This document shows, one piece after another, positions 14,890 to 25,357 of a stretch of 64,000 nt of DNA. The stretch is from Glossina fuscipes (taxonomy: Eukaryota; Arthropoda; Insecta; Diptera; Glossinidae). Position 1 is the first letter of the stretch. Every line of letters begins with the position of its first letter. Below the pieces are notes generated by a model, which saw nothing but the letters and a program-made list of their open reading frames with translations, did no database searches and was not told the origin of the DNA. The DNA is taken from assembly GCF_014805625.2 (NCBI RefSeq), contig NW_023998416.1, positions 35,386,750 through 35,450,749 on the forward strand. The letters run 5' to 3'. Both the position numbers and the translations under genes were made by a program.

Positions 14890-15946
14890 ATGCATTTTCG
14901 CAGTCGATTATTTTGCCAACTTACTGGAGCTATTTTTGTCATGTTAATCGGTCTAATCGGAGCTGAATTATTACCTGATGACAGTAAGTGCAGCTCAAGG
15001 TTATATAAATACCATCCAATCCCTTTATTTTACATTCCTACTACGTAAAATTTAAATGCTTCTTATCGATTCTACTTTTTCTTATAGGTGCTCTTAACAC
15101 TTTTTACGAAAACTTATTGCAACGTGAATACGCTGGACCCGTGATTTTACCTAACCATCAACTTGAACGTAAAGCGCAAAGGTCACCTTCGTTACGTCTT
15201 CGTTTTGGAAGACGGAATGATCCGGAATTAATCAGGCAATTACCTATTAAGCGTTGGTTCGGTGATGTCAATCAAAAGCCCATTAGATCACCATCACTAC
15301 GTTTACGTTTTGGAAGACGTAGCGATCCCTCGATGCCGCTACGTAGCCCTTTGGATATGCTAATAAACGCACGTTTCTCTCAAAATCTTGCTAACGACAA
15401 TGATTACAATGATTTATTTGGCGGCTATTATCACCGAGTTGTCCGTAAGCCACAACGCTTACGTTTTGGCCGCAGTCTACCCATGAATATAAAAGCGGAG
15501 AATTTTAATAATGACATACTCTCGGATGACGAAGAGAAGTTAAACGACGCCGATGAAGTATTGGAAAGCAATAAGGAAAATGATTTTCTCAATACTCTGG
15601 TTCACTCGTCTCGGTTAAGGAATTTATTAGAGGCCTTGAGAGAATACGAACACTTTCACGAAGACATTGACGACGAAGGAAATGAAAAGGAATTCCAAGG
15701 CGAGGAGAATATGGACGACTTTGAACGAGCTATACGTAAACCAGCGCGTTTAAGATTTGGACGTAGTACAAATAACAATGTGGACACGCAAAGTAAGACA
15801 GCACAAAAAAACGAAAACTCAGAGAAGGTAAGCCAAACTGCAAAATCGGACATATTTTTTGTTAAAAATCTTCAAGTGTGTTGTCGTTTCTTCCACAGAA
15901 GACAGACAATGGCAGGAAATCTGTGCTTAACGAAAGAAAAGACTAA
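14890..15946 (+). CDS. sNPF: Short neuropeptide F precursor (sNPF)
   Basis: Secreted prohormone of the RLRFamide peptides that signal through the sNPF receptor, a GPCR, in feeding and circadian circuits of insects. Coding exons are 14890-14983, 15088-15827 and 15899-15946 (phases agree; 293 residues, near the roughly 280 of Drosophila). The start ATG opens a signal peptide (MHFRSRLFCQLTGAIFVMLI...). Four amidated peptides are visible, each ending in Gly followed by Arg: AQRSPSLRLRF (15174-15209), WFGDVNQKPIRSPSLRLRF (15255-15314, after KR), KPQRLRF (15447-15470) and KPARLRF (15738-15761). The last two end in RF, whereas Drosophila has RW. An acidic spacer separates peptides 3 and 4. The last intron (15828-15898, gtaagc...cacag) gives the tail KTDNGRKSVLNERKD; if it is retained, the frame runs to 15992 with a different, cysteine-rich tail. 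The identity is certain; the 3' end is less so. Confidence 0.96.
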
Positions 15947-16092
15947 ATGCGCTGCAGTAACGCTATGCTATGACATGTTGGAGTTTCTATAAAGACTCGG
16001 CAACACTCGAAACAACATTTACAAGCGGAAGACTATATGGTGGTATTCACGATTCCGAGATCCGGGAATGAGAGAAAAATGATGAGAAGTAA

Positions 16093-16098
16093 AATAAA
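16093..16098 (+). terminator. sNPF: Polyadenylation signal for sNPF
   Basis: AATAAA about 147 bases after the spliced stop codon, in AT-rich sequence. It is the first canonical hexamer downstream, so it is a reasonable 3' end. Confidence 0.5.
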
Positions 16099-17866
16099 TA
16101 ACAACGGAGTAGCCTTAGAATATCCAAAATTTGAATTTTGATATTATTTTCCGATTATTTATTTTATTAGATCAGTTTTATCTCCGAAATATTATTCATA
16201 GCACGCTTTTATTTCATTTATAAATTTACTTGTCTATTATTATTTATTTTCTTGATTTGCGACAAGTGAATCAAAGAAGTGAAATTAATTTCTATAGTAT
16301 TTTATGTAACTCTTTAAATTCTTTGCCCGTTGGCTACTCAAGGATCGTGAATAGCACTAATATATAAATTTTTTTTTTTAATATGAGTAAAATATTTAAA
16401 ACTAGTTTAATTAACAATAAAAAAAAGCAAAAAAAACAGTTACAAAAACACTTGGCAAAAATAAAAATTAACATACTACACGTTAGTTGTAGCAAAAAAT
16501 ACTTATAAACTTCCCATATATGAATTATATTTAATATAATATTTAAGGAAAGAAAGAAGAAGAACGATTTTGCTTTCAAATAATAATTATTAAATAAAGG
16601 CGACCTAACTAAGATAATAACATCGGGCAGAAAGTAAAGAATTTTTCATTCTACGTGCCAAGCACATTATTCCCGCTTAGCACTCAGTTTAGTTATATAC
16701 ATATATATGTCTGTCTGCTTACCTGTCGCACACACACTTCCCAAAGGCCAAAAACACGAAGAGAAGCGAAACGAACAATTTCAAAAGATTGTTGTAAACA
16801 ACTTGCAAACTATAGCACAAAAAGCGCAAACCAATGTGTGAGTTGGCCTATATTCTAAGGCGAATTAAATGCCCCTCTCTTTTTTCATTATTATTAATCC
16901 ATGTCATCTCATCGCTGAGAGTTGTCCCCCCACACACGCCTTGCTTGGCTAACTGATATTGTTTCAATAGTGCAGCACTTCGTCATCAACGTCTTGAAAC
17001 CATAACGGCAGATGCGAGTACAGCTTTATCACGTCCATAACCCACTGACAATGTTTTATCAATATTGCAGAGAAGAACGAGATGCAAGCTATTCTTTTTT
17101 ATTAGATATGCGCTCTGAACTGGCTACTGGTACCGGTCATATTTGTTACGATTCGCACGATGTCCGCACTTTATCATACTTTCTGAACCTTTTTCCCCTT
17201 TCGAATAACATTTGCAAGACGCAATCGTTTCTCGTCATATTACAGTTTGCATCTCTTCCATGATGACCATGATACCACTTATTCGACCAATGCCTGTCAT
17301 GTCGCCATTATACACCGAAATCGACGCAACAAATGCCGTAACATATGTACGGCGTGACGTTTATATTATGCCCTATGTGGTTTTTGTGGATCATCCTCCA
17401 CTCCGTTAGATCGATTTATTTTATTTTTTTTTTTTCCCCCTTCCAAAAGAAGCAAGGGAACACAGTGCCCACAATGCATGTTTTAAAATAATTGAAATTG
17501 AATTGTACGCGTTAAACTATTCGTATAATTTCTTAAAATTATATAAAATAAAACATTACATTATACAACACATGATTTAAAGCTATTTTACAAGTATTAT
17601 TCATTTATATATGCAAATCTATATGCAATATAAATACAACATACATTGACAACAAATATCTATTAAAACAATATAATCTGTAAATAAAAATAAATAACGA
17701 ACAAAAAAAAACAAAAACAAAATAATCGGAAAATCAAAAACAATCGAAATTTTTTATATTCACATAAACCGTTTTAGAAAAAGTTTATGGTAGGCCACGT
17801 ATGTGCTTCCCCGTTTGCGCGTGAACTCTCGCTCTACTCGCTTTTGCGACAACATATGGCCCGCGG
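16099..17866. other. AT-rich intergenic DNA, nothing recognised
   Basis: Long A/T tracts and short chance open frames. No protein family, RNA gene or repeat family was identified. Confidence 0.6.
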
Positions 17867-18148
17867 TTTTTTACACCCATCACCGAAGGACGGGGGTAAA
17901 TTCATTTTGTCAAAACGTTGGCAGCGCCCAGAAGGAAGCATCACACACGCCATAAAGTACATATTTTCTTGATTTAAGCACGTCCGTCCGTCCGTTTGTA
18001 TTATTATTGTTTTGAAAATAGAAGAAATCAACTACGCCCGCTCCGTATTACAGAGCATAAGAATTTTGTTCTTTCTACGTCTTTTGTCTTTTTTAGAATA
18101 ACGATGATGGGTGTAAAAGATTCCGTCCCGATCAAATTTAATTTTTTT
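17867..18148 (-). repeat. Dispersed repeat family, short copy A
   Basis: The left boundary reads ttacacccatcaccgaagg and the right boundary gatgatgggtgtaaaa, so the ends are inverted copies of each other (ACCCATCA / TGATGGGT). Inside are the family hallmarks in reverse orientation: a 'facing' block equivalent to cgttgcaaacgtttgacaaa, and a run of CCGTCCGT repeats. A degenerate copy of the family's outer palindrome follows at 18120-18136. The size and inverted ends suggest an internally deleted non-autonomous element. Confidence 0.65.
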
Positions 18149-18899
18149 TGCTTGGTTTTTTTCCGAAAAGAAGAAGAAAAGAACTCAAAAAGAGATAAGT
18201 ATTTGAACATTACTGTCTGGGAATCCGTTAGCAACAGGACAGCATTTTATTAGCAATTTATTAGTGAGACGTTTCAAGAAATTCAAATTGCGTATCGTTA
18301 AGTAGACATGGGAGTAGAGATGGGGAAGTGCTCGCAGCAATAAACTTTTAGTAAATAAATTTAAGCAGGTCGGGTTATAAGCAACTTCTGCTATAAACGA
18401 GGAGAGTCTATCTTCATGTCTACCTATCATAAATCATCGGAACAAGCGAGTTTTTACTTTCACTAAATAGATAAAGATCCAATTAATCTTCTAACAACTG
18501 GTTTGCATGGGCCATGTTCCATTAAACCGTTGTTTAAATCCTGTCAAATGGAGCGAAAATATGCATATTCGTTATGTGAGACTGGGAACTGGGGAATTTA
18601 AACAAGGGAATAGCATTAAGATGATAACTGAAAATATATGCAGTACATACGGTGAAGGCCTTTAAAGACATCCGGCAACTGGAAATTGGTTGGCGAGTTC
18701 TGCTTTAGAAAGGCGACGTTAAGGAAAAAATCGATTTCTAAAGTCCTTGCGGCCTTGAAGACGGCCTTTTAAAAACAATATTTGATTTGAGAGCTGTAGC
18801 AGAAAAATTGACTACATCGTGAAAAAAATCAACAGCAGCGAGTTGAAGAAGCGATGAGTCCTTAGAAATTATATCCAGAGCGATCAAGGCGTCAAGCGA
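18149..18899. other. Intergenic, no gene
   Basis: No supportable coding region. The part from about 18640 may be decayed downstream sequence of the reverse transcriptase fragment that follows, but no motif is clear. Confidence 0.5.
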
Positions 18900-19560
18900 A
18901 GACAAGATCGCCAGAATTTCCTAGTATCGAACAATTCTCAGGTAAAGAATTAAACGCGTCATTAGTACGGCACCGCGAGGGACACTCATGAAAGATTTTC
19001 TATATGTAGCCGTCTCACTGCCGTCAATTTGGATATTTTTGTAAGGAAAAAGCCCATATACCGGGTTGCAGAATCTGATTGGCAATCCCCTTGAGAGTGA
19101 CGATACTTTTACCTGTGACGAAACTATATTAATAACTGACCAAAGACGGATGATGCTGTCGTGAGCAAATTTCGAACGCCTGAGACCAGATTGAAAGTCG
19201 TTGACAATATTTTGAGAATCTGAACGGCGTTCTAAACAGGAGCATAATATTCTCTCCTCATAATAGAAACTAATGCTTCTATATGAACTGAGATTTGACG
19301 ACAATCAGAGCTTATTCTTTAAGGGAACAATTTGAAAGTTACACTAGCGTCAAGGTATGTGATACGTTTTGAAAACCTCGTTATATTGAGATGGCCGTTT
19401 CGGATGCCGTTTAAAGGAGACGTGGGGTTAGAAACGTTCAATGCCTTGTTAAACTCAGTGAGTGCAATTGGCTTTAGTCTTATAATGGTCTGTCATATCG
19501 CTCATCAAATATTAAACAGAGCGAACCGGTACAAGGGGGACTAGCAAGCAAGATTGTCAC
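18900..19560 (-). mobile_element. Decayed non-LTR retrotransposon, reverse transcriptase fragment
   Basis: Minus-strand translation shows degenerate landmarks of a Jockey/I-type reverse transcriptase in the right order. They are a YRSIS block (normally YRPIS), then DFQSGLRRSKFAHDSI (normally QFGFR..RST.DAI), then an IDGSETA segment and VPRGAVLMTRLILYLR (normally GVPQGSVLSPLLFNLYI). Stops and frameshifts outside the 127-codon open part, and the loss of consensus residues, show that it is dead. No ends or target-site duplication were identified, so the boundaries are approximate. Confidence 0.65.
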
Positions 19561-20848
19561 AGAATCTGTTTAAGAGTTGCTTGAGTGTTGAATAAGTTGA
19601 TTTGATTCCTGTAAACAATCTAATACCACTTACCTTAAGCAGACATATAACCATTTGCTAAAATTTTTCCATCTCTTATGTTTCTCCAGTCTGAGCACGT
19701 AAATGTATTCCCTTCTAGTGTAAGACGGCATTTTTTGCATATAGTGATAGCAAATCTTAGACGGCTACATTGGCCGTGCTGCTCCACCGAAGACAGAGGG
19801 GCGCTATTATTTTGGTGTTCTTTAAAGTGAAGGTAGCAGGGAAAGCGTCAGAGAAAATTTCGAAGCATATACCAAACGATTGTTAGACTGAATGAAATTA
19901 GTTACCCTACGGACAGAACTATTAAGGGTAAAAGATTTAAAGTTTTTCGCAACGCGGTTTCGTGCGCTATCACAAAATTTAAAATTCTGATGAAAAGGCT
20001 GAATAATTTGTTAGATATTCGATATGTGTACATAAGCTTAGCGTAAGGGAGGTGGAAGTTTCAATACTCTGCTTGTGGAGGACATAACAAACACATTTAC
20101 CCATAATGAAAAAGAGAGTACAACTTATAAGGGATTAGAAACTACAAGAACGAATGCGAGAGTGACGATTACAAATTTAAAGTTTTTGAAAAAACTAATT
20201 ATGAAATCTGAAGTAATTTTCATTAAAAGAACAAATTTCAATTTTTATGTTAAGAGTGCAAACTCTCATATCAACAGACATACACTCTCACACTCTATTG
20301 CACTAACCAGATAAGAACATCGAGCAGTTAAATAAATAAATCATTCACAGTTTCATGCTGTGATGGCACAATACATTCGCACTTATTTGCACCTATGCAT
20401 ATGTACAGGGACAAGCCACATGGCGATTTTTATACTTCGCAACAGAGCATGCACCTTCATTCATACAAACTGTTATTGTTTTACAAAGAGTTTTCTAATT
20501 ACATTTGTCATTAACTGTCGTAACGTCGTCTTGAAGTTCGCAATAATCAAAAAGCATTTCGTTATTTATATAATTATGTTACTCATCTTTTCGTTAAGGA
20601 CAGGCTTAGCTCGTTCAAAGTCGTTAACGAAGTGAAATGCACTCTGTGAAATGCTCGAAAGGAAAAAAATTTAACAACGCCAACAAATCTTCAATTGTTT
20701 TATTGTTTGCCGAATGTGGTCGCATTTCAATTTCATAAATAATTTTATTCGTTCACATGGACAGATGAAAAATCATAACAAGCCATTCTCTTTTGATTTC
20801 AACAACTAAGCTTAAATATACGTTACATAAGCTATACAATTGAAACGA
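19561..20848. other. Intergenic, nothing recognised
   Basis: Only short open frames without family resemblance. Coding-like composition is absent until the minus-strand frame that begins at 20849. Confidence 0.55.
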
Positions 20849-21088
20849 TTATAAGAAATCCAATTCCAATTCAAATACCAGCACTATCTTGCCATCGGAA
20901 TCGCTGCAAATGATCGAACAAAATGGGCTTACATTCCCCACGACCGTGCTACTTGAACGGAACTCGCCGTAATAGACAAATGCAAGTCTTTTATCGATAT
21001 TTTCTTCTTCGCTTGAAACGTAAAGAGTGTCTGTTTCATCGGTATTTCCTTTTCCACGCCACTTGAAAATGTATACAGAGGAAGGTTT
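20849..21088 (-). CDS. Unidentified 80-codon open frame, possible terminal exon
   Basis: A minus-strand frame without an ATG is open from just after a TAG (21089-21091) to a TAA (20849-20851). It has mixed, protein-like composition quite unlike the AT-rich flanks: WRGKGNTDETDTLYVSSEEE, then RLAFVYYGEFRSSSTVVGN, then a C/D-rich stretch ending in FELELDFL. An acceptor-like ttttcaag lies immediately before the WRGKG codons, near 21055, so it could be the last exon of a minus-strand gene. Alternatively, the upstream frame (VIAASRDYDARNLPLYTF, +1 relative) may be the original continuation, which would make this a frameshifted pseudogene. I do not recognise the family. Confidence 0.35.
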   Translation of the reverse strand, partial: KPSSVYIFKWRGKGNTDETDTLYVSSEEENIDKRLAFVYYGEFRSSSTVVGNVSPFCSIICSDSDGKIVLVFELELDFL

Positions 21089-21514
21089 CTAGCATCATAA
21101 TCACGGCTTGCGGCAATGACAGTATACTAATTCGCGGATACAGTCGAGTGTGTGGCTTAAAAAGAAGCAGAGCCTAGGGTAGGCCTTGTCTTCACCAAAA
21201 AAGCCGCGTCGATATGATGGCTGCGTCATGTTGTTTTCCCGCGCTATTCTCCCATGGGTTAAAAGTACTCCTGACAGCCGTGGGATGACAAAATATTCAC
21301 TCCGAACGTGATGCGATGATCTTGGAGTTAAAACTTCGTAAATAGGTATTTACATTATAACCCGGGCGATATCTGCCAGTCCTACGAATTTTTAGTATAC
21401 CCTCGTTCTTGTCTACTCTCCTTTTGTTTACTACGGATTGAAATAAATATTAAAATATTCGATAAGAAAATCTATGTAATGAAATGTATAAGATTGCGTC
21501 AAAAACAAGTAAAA

Positions 21515-22403
21515 AAATTAAGTTCAGTCGAGACCGAATCTTTTATACCCATCATGAGTTCCCCTAAAAAAAGACAAAAGAAGTCAAAGAACAAAATTCT
21601 CATGTTCTATAATATGGAGTTTACACAGTTGATTTCTTCTATTTTTACAATAGAAGCTTTTGCCGTAGACACAGGTGGGCGTTGTCAGCGCGTCTTTTGA
21701 AATGTTTAGGGCAATTTCAAATTCTTTTGCAAATTTGTAGGCATATCTTCATTTTTGGTAAAGGGAGAAAATTTACCACAAATGCTATAAACTTGCGCAA
21801 ACAATCACACAGGCGAACACCCGAACAGGTTTAGATACATTCAAAATTTGAAACTGGCCATAAATTTGTGCACAGGGATTTTTGAAACTTGTTTGTGTGT
21901 ATTACAAAGGTGTTGAAAAAATAATTAAATTTTGATACATTATAAAATTGGGTAGACGCGATCAATTTTTTCTATTATGGTACAAAAGTGCTACAGCAGC
22001 GCCCATAGAATATGCATTCAAATTTTTGTACATTTATTTGGTATAGTTTATGATTAATGAGCAAAAAACCAATTTATCATTCCTTTCGAGAATAGAGTTC
22101 TTCTCAGTTTACCTGGTGCTGTGAGCGTGTCCTTCAACCGATTTGACCTATTTTCAACAGCAACCTGCGTGCAAGAACTTCCAATATTTCTGCCAAATTT
22201 AAAGTCGATAGCTTCATATTCGCGGCCAAAAGAATGTTTACCGCAGGGGGGGACAGATGGTCATACGCATATGCTTAAATCGATTTAAAATTTGATGGTG
22301 ATCAAGAATGTATATACATTGTGTGGTCGCTGATGTTTCCTTCTGGGCGTTGCAAACGTTTGACAAAATGAATTCACCCCCCGTCCTTCGGTGATGAGTA
22401 TAA
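21515..22403 (+). repeat. Dispersed repeat family, longest copy B (about 890 bp)
   Basis: Starts with a near-palindrome (agttcagtcgagaccgaat) followed by TTTTATACCCATCA, and ends in cttcggtgatgagtata, the inverted counterpart. The left half (21515-22100) is clearly homologous to 45350-45895: shared blocks include gtcttttgaaatgtttaggg, ggtgttgaaaaaataattaaatt and a tract ending in ctcagttta. The right half is homologous to 40450-40800 and, inverted, to 17867-18148 and 36118-36552. No long ORF is present. It looks like a non-autonomous element with short inverted ends. Confidence 0.75.
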
Positions 22404-22479
22404 TAACGAACTTGAAAAAACTTGCTCTAAAATTTGCGATGTCAGCCCTGACACAGACAATAATAAAGAAAGAATACAG

Positions 22480-22815
22480 ATGTCTCTAGGTGCTTAACAT
22501 GGATACCTGCCGTGTTTAACGCCACGCTCCCCGATGGCACACGGAGTGTGGGAACGTACACTGAACGCCCCGAGAAAAACCTCGAGTTCCAGTGAAGAAA
22601 CGTATATAAGCGTATCTCCTCCCTGGTGAGGGCGAGGCACTATCTAAAACCTCTCTCTTTCTTTAGGTCAGACACCCGATTACCATGCAACTCCACACCG
22701 AGCCGAGGCTCTTCCCGCGGTTTGGGCTAAGCCCAGCGACCACGAAACTCCCGCAATGGCCGTTCCCGTTGACAGGCCGAAACTAGAAGATTGCTTCGGG
22801 GACTCCTCACACAAG
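22480..22815. other. GC-rich island of unknown origin
   Basis: GC content by eye is around half, against about a third for the surroundings, with sharp edges. It contains small hairpins (cgagaaaaacctcg near 22580) and several CpGs. No plus-strand ORF exists; a minus-strand frame (22680-22913) crosses the right edge but resembles nothing known. Candidates are the 5' region of a retrotransposon or recently acquired DNA. The bases after about 22815 return to AT-rich. Confidence 0.5.
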
Positions 22816-25017
22816 TGGTACTGGATATAAAGAAAAAAAATAGGTAATGAAAGAAGAATAAGAAAGCCTCCAGTTAGACTTAACAGAAGAAAGAAAGAGT
22901 ACAGCAAAATCAAGGGCAGCAGGTACTAAAACTCTTTGTTTTTGTAGTAAAGGCAAGAAATTGACTTTCTTCACACACTCCATAACAAGCCGACAAATTG
23001 AAAAAACGGACAATGCACGAAGATTAATTGGTGAAGCGGCAAGACGTAGAAGAGAAAATCGAAAACGCTGCATAATAGTTCCCCAACATAAGTTGATCAT
23101 CTCAAATGAGCCGAAAAGTGTGACAAATCGATTAAAAAGTGCCTGGAAATGGAAATCCTGGAAAATGTATTAAAAAATAAATGCCCTTTGAACCATTGCT
23201 CCCTGTTACTTTGTTAGTCTACGAAGCTTTCGTAGTAAGCTTTTACTTAAAATAAATAAATATTAATTCGAAATTTGCTTCCAATGTTCAATATGGCGGG
23301 AAGTGAAAATCAGTGCAATCAGTCAGCACATCTCTTATTATCGAAAAAACAGTTAATGAAATACAAGATTTGCTTTAAGGCGCATATGGTTTTTCTACAT
23401 CGTCTTTTTCATTCATCGTTGAAAGATTGGATTACGCTGGGGATTGCTTTTAGTTTACAACACCTACGAATCAGAAAACCCATTTGACGGGTACATAATA
23501 AGCTTCCGAATAGATTTATCGTTTCGTCTATTCCTTCATTCGTCTGTCTATCATGTTTGGTGTTGTTGTTGTTGTTATTGTTATTCTTAACGTTAGCAAG
23601 AAAAACGAAAAAGGGTGAAATTTCACACATAGGGATTAAGGATGAAATTCAACACGTAGCATATGTAAGTAATTCGAAAATTTTCTGGAAATTTTGTTAC
23701 CCCTCCTCCTTTACATATATTCCTTTATTGTTTATAGCCCAAGCACGTTTGCATTAAGTATAGATTAAGTTTGTGCAGAACTTAAAACATATTTATATTC
23801 TTCATATTCATATGCTTTAATAAAGCGAACCAACTAGGAACCATTTTCTATGTTGATTTTAGCATTTCCCAGCGCCTACCCGTTCAATGTCTATCGTGTT
23901 ATTTTTGTGATCAATCTACAGATCGCGATTTTCAAGATGTTTGCATGAAATACAACGACAGGTATTAAAAACCAAAGGCGAACCCTTTTGGAAACGAACT
24001 GGATTGGATGGATTTTATGCTCCTTACACATATAAATCCGTATTTTTAAAAAGTGATTATAAAATTGTTTAAAGTATTTAAAGATCGGCTTTGACCCCCT
24101 ATAACATTCTTTTAAAATATTTATTATTTATTTAACTTCTGCAAGCCTGATTCGAGGCGACAAATAAAAACAATTCTACGCGAACGTTAGGAAAATGCTG
24201 CGATAACAAATTTTCGTTATCATAGCAGTTCACTTTCTCTACAATCAATCCCTGAGAAGCAAATCATTTTTTCGCTCAAAAATTAAAACATGAGCTCGTG
24301 TTTGCTGCTCGTCGAATAAAACAAAGAACTGGCATACCATTTGGGATGGAAAATATAGTGTATGAACTCATACGGACGAATGTAGAAGATTTTAAAGCAC
24401 ACATATCATTGTGCCGGTTGATTAAGAAAACGATTCAACCTGCATTTCACCCTGACTATTTTCGGCCAGGAACGAGGCGGTATAAATAGCAGCATACCCT
24501 AGTCTTTTATAGGCGAAGAATAATACATACACGGACAAGAAAGTTAACTTTGTCAAATTTGAACCAAGTCAGTTCGAGTTTGGAGGCGCTTCGGAATAAT
24601 GTGCCTGTATATGAGAATATGATATATTTGGGTATCGGGAGATGAACGAAAATAATTAAGAAATCTTATTAAGCAAAATATCCTTGATAAATTTTCAGAT
24701 TACAATTTCGTGGTCAAAATCGAGAAGTTGATAAATTCTTAAAAATACTCGAATATTGCCACACAAATCCACTTCTGTGTTTCATATTCAACCAAAACGA
24801 TTGTAAAAAGTCTCTGAACAACAAAGGATTTCTTTCTTAGTTGAATTTTTTTCACTGTTTTCGAAATTTCTTTATGATTGACTCTCGCATTTTTGAATTT
24901 TCGATCGAGAAAAAAATGTTGTTTCCGCCAAGAGGAAAAAGATTTAAATGGATTTATGGTGGAAAATTCTTAGCGATAAAAGGAGAAATATACCAATAAT
25001 TCATAAAGAATCTTTAA
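22816..25017. other. Intergenic, mostly nothing recognised
   Basis: No identifiable gene. A simple GTT/ATT repeat lies near 23560-23586. One plus-strand frame at about 24286-24489 has protein-like composition (AARRIKQRTGIPFGMENIVY ... FRPGTRRYK, then TAG) but no recognisable family and no ATG at its natural start; it may be a transposon or retrocopy remnant. Confidence 0.5.
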
Positions 25018-25023
25018 TTTATT
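25018..25023 (-). terminator. barr: Polyadenylation signal candidate for barren
   Basis: AATAAA on the minus strand, about 335 bases beyond the barren stop codon. Confidence 0.4.
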
Positions 25024-25357
25024 CTAATACTTTGCAAAATTTTATACAAAATAAAATTTAAAACGAAAAGAAAAAAATTCTCTTTTATAAAATACTGCAA
25101 ATTTTTTAAATAATAAAAAATTTATAAAAAGAAACAATAAAATTGATAAAAGTTCTGAAGCATCATGTCCGGAAAAGTTTTTAAAACAATTCCAGAAATT
25201 CATATTTCTTTGAAAAAACGTTAATTATTTGATTTAAAAAATATTAAATCTAGAATTAGTAGGGATGTCTATGGCCGTTGTAAAAGAAGGTCAATGAGAA
25301 AGAAAGATAGAAAAGTGCTGCGTACTTATGCATTTGAAAGAATTAGCTCGGAAGGAA

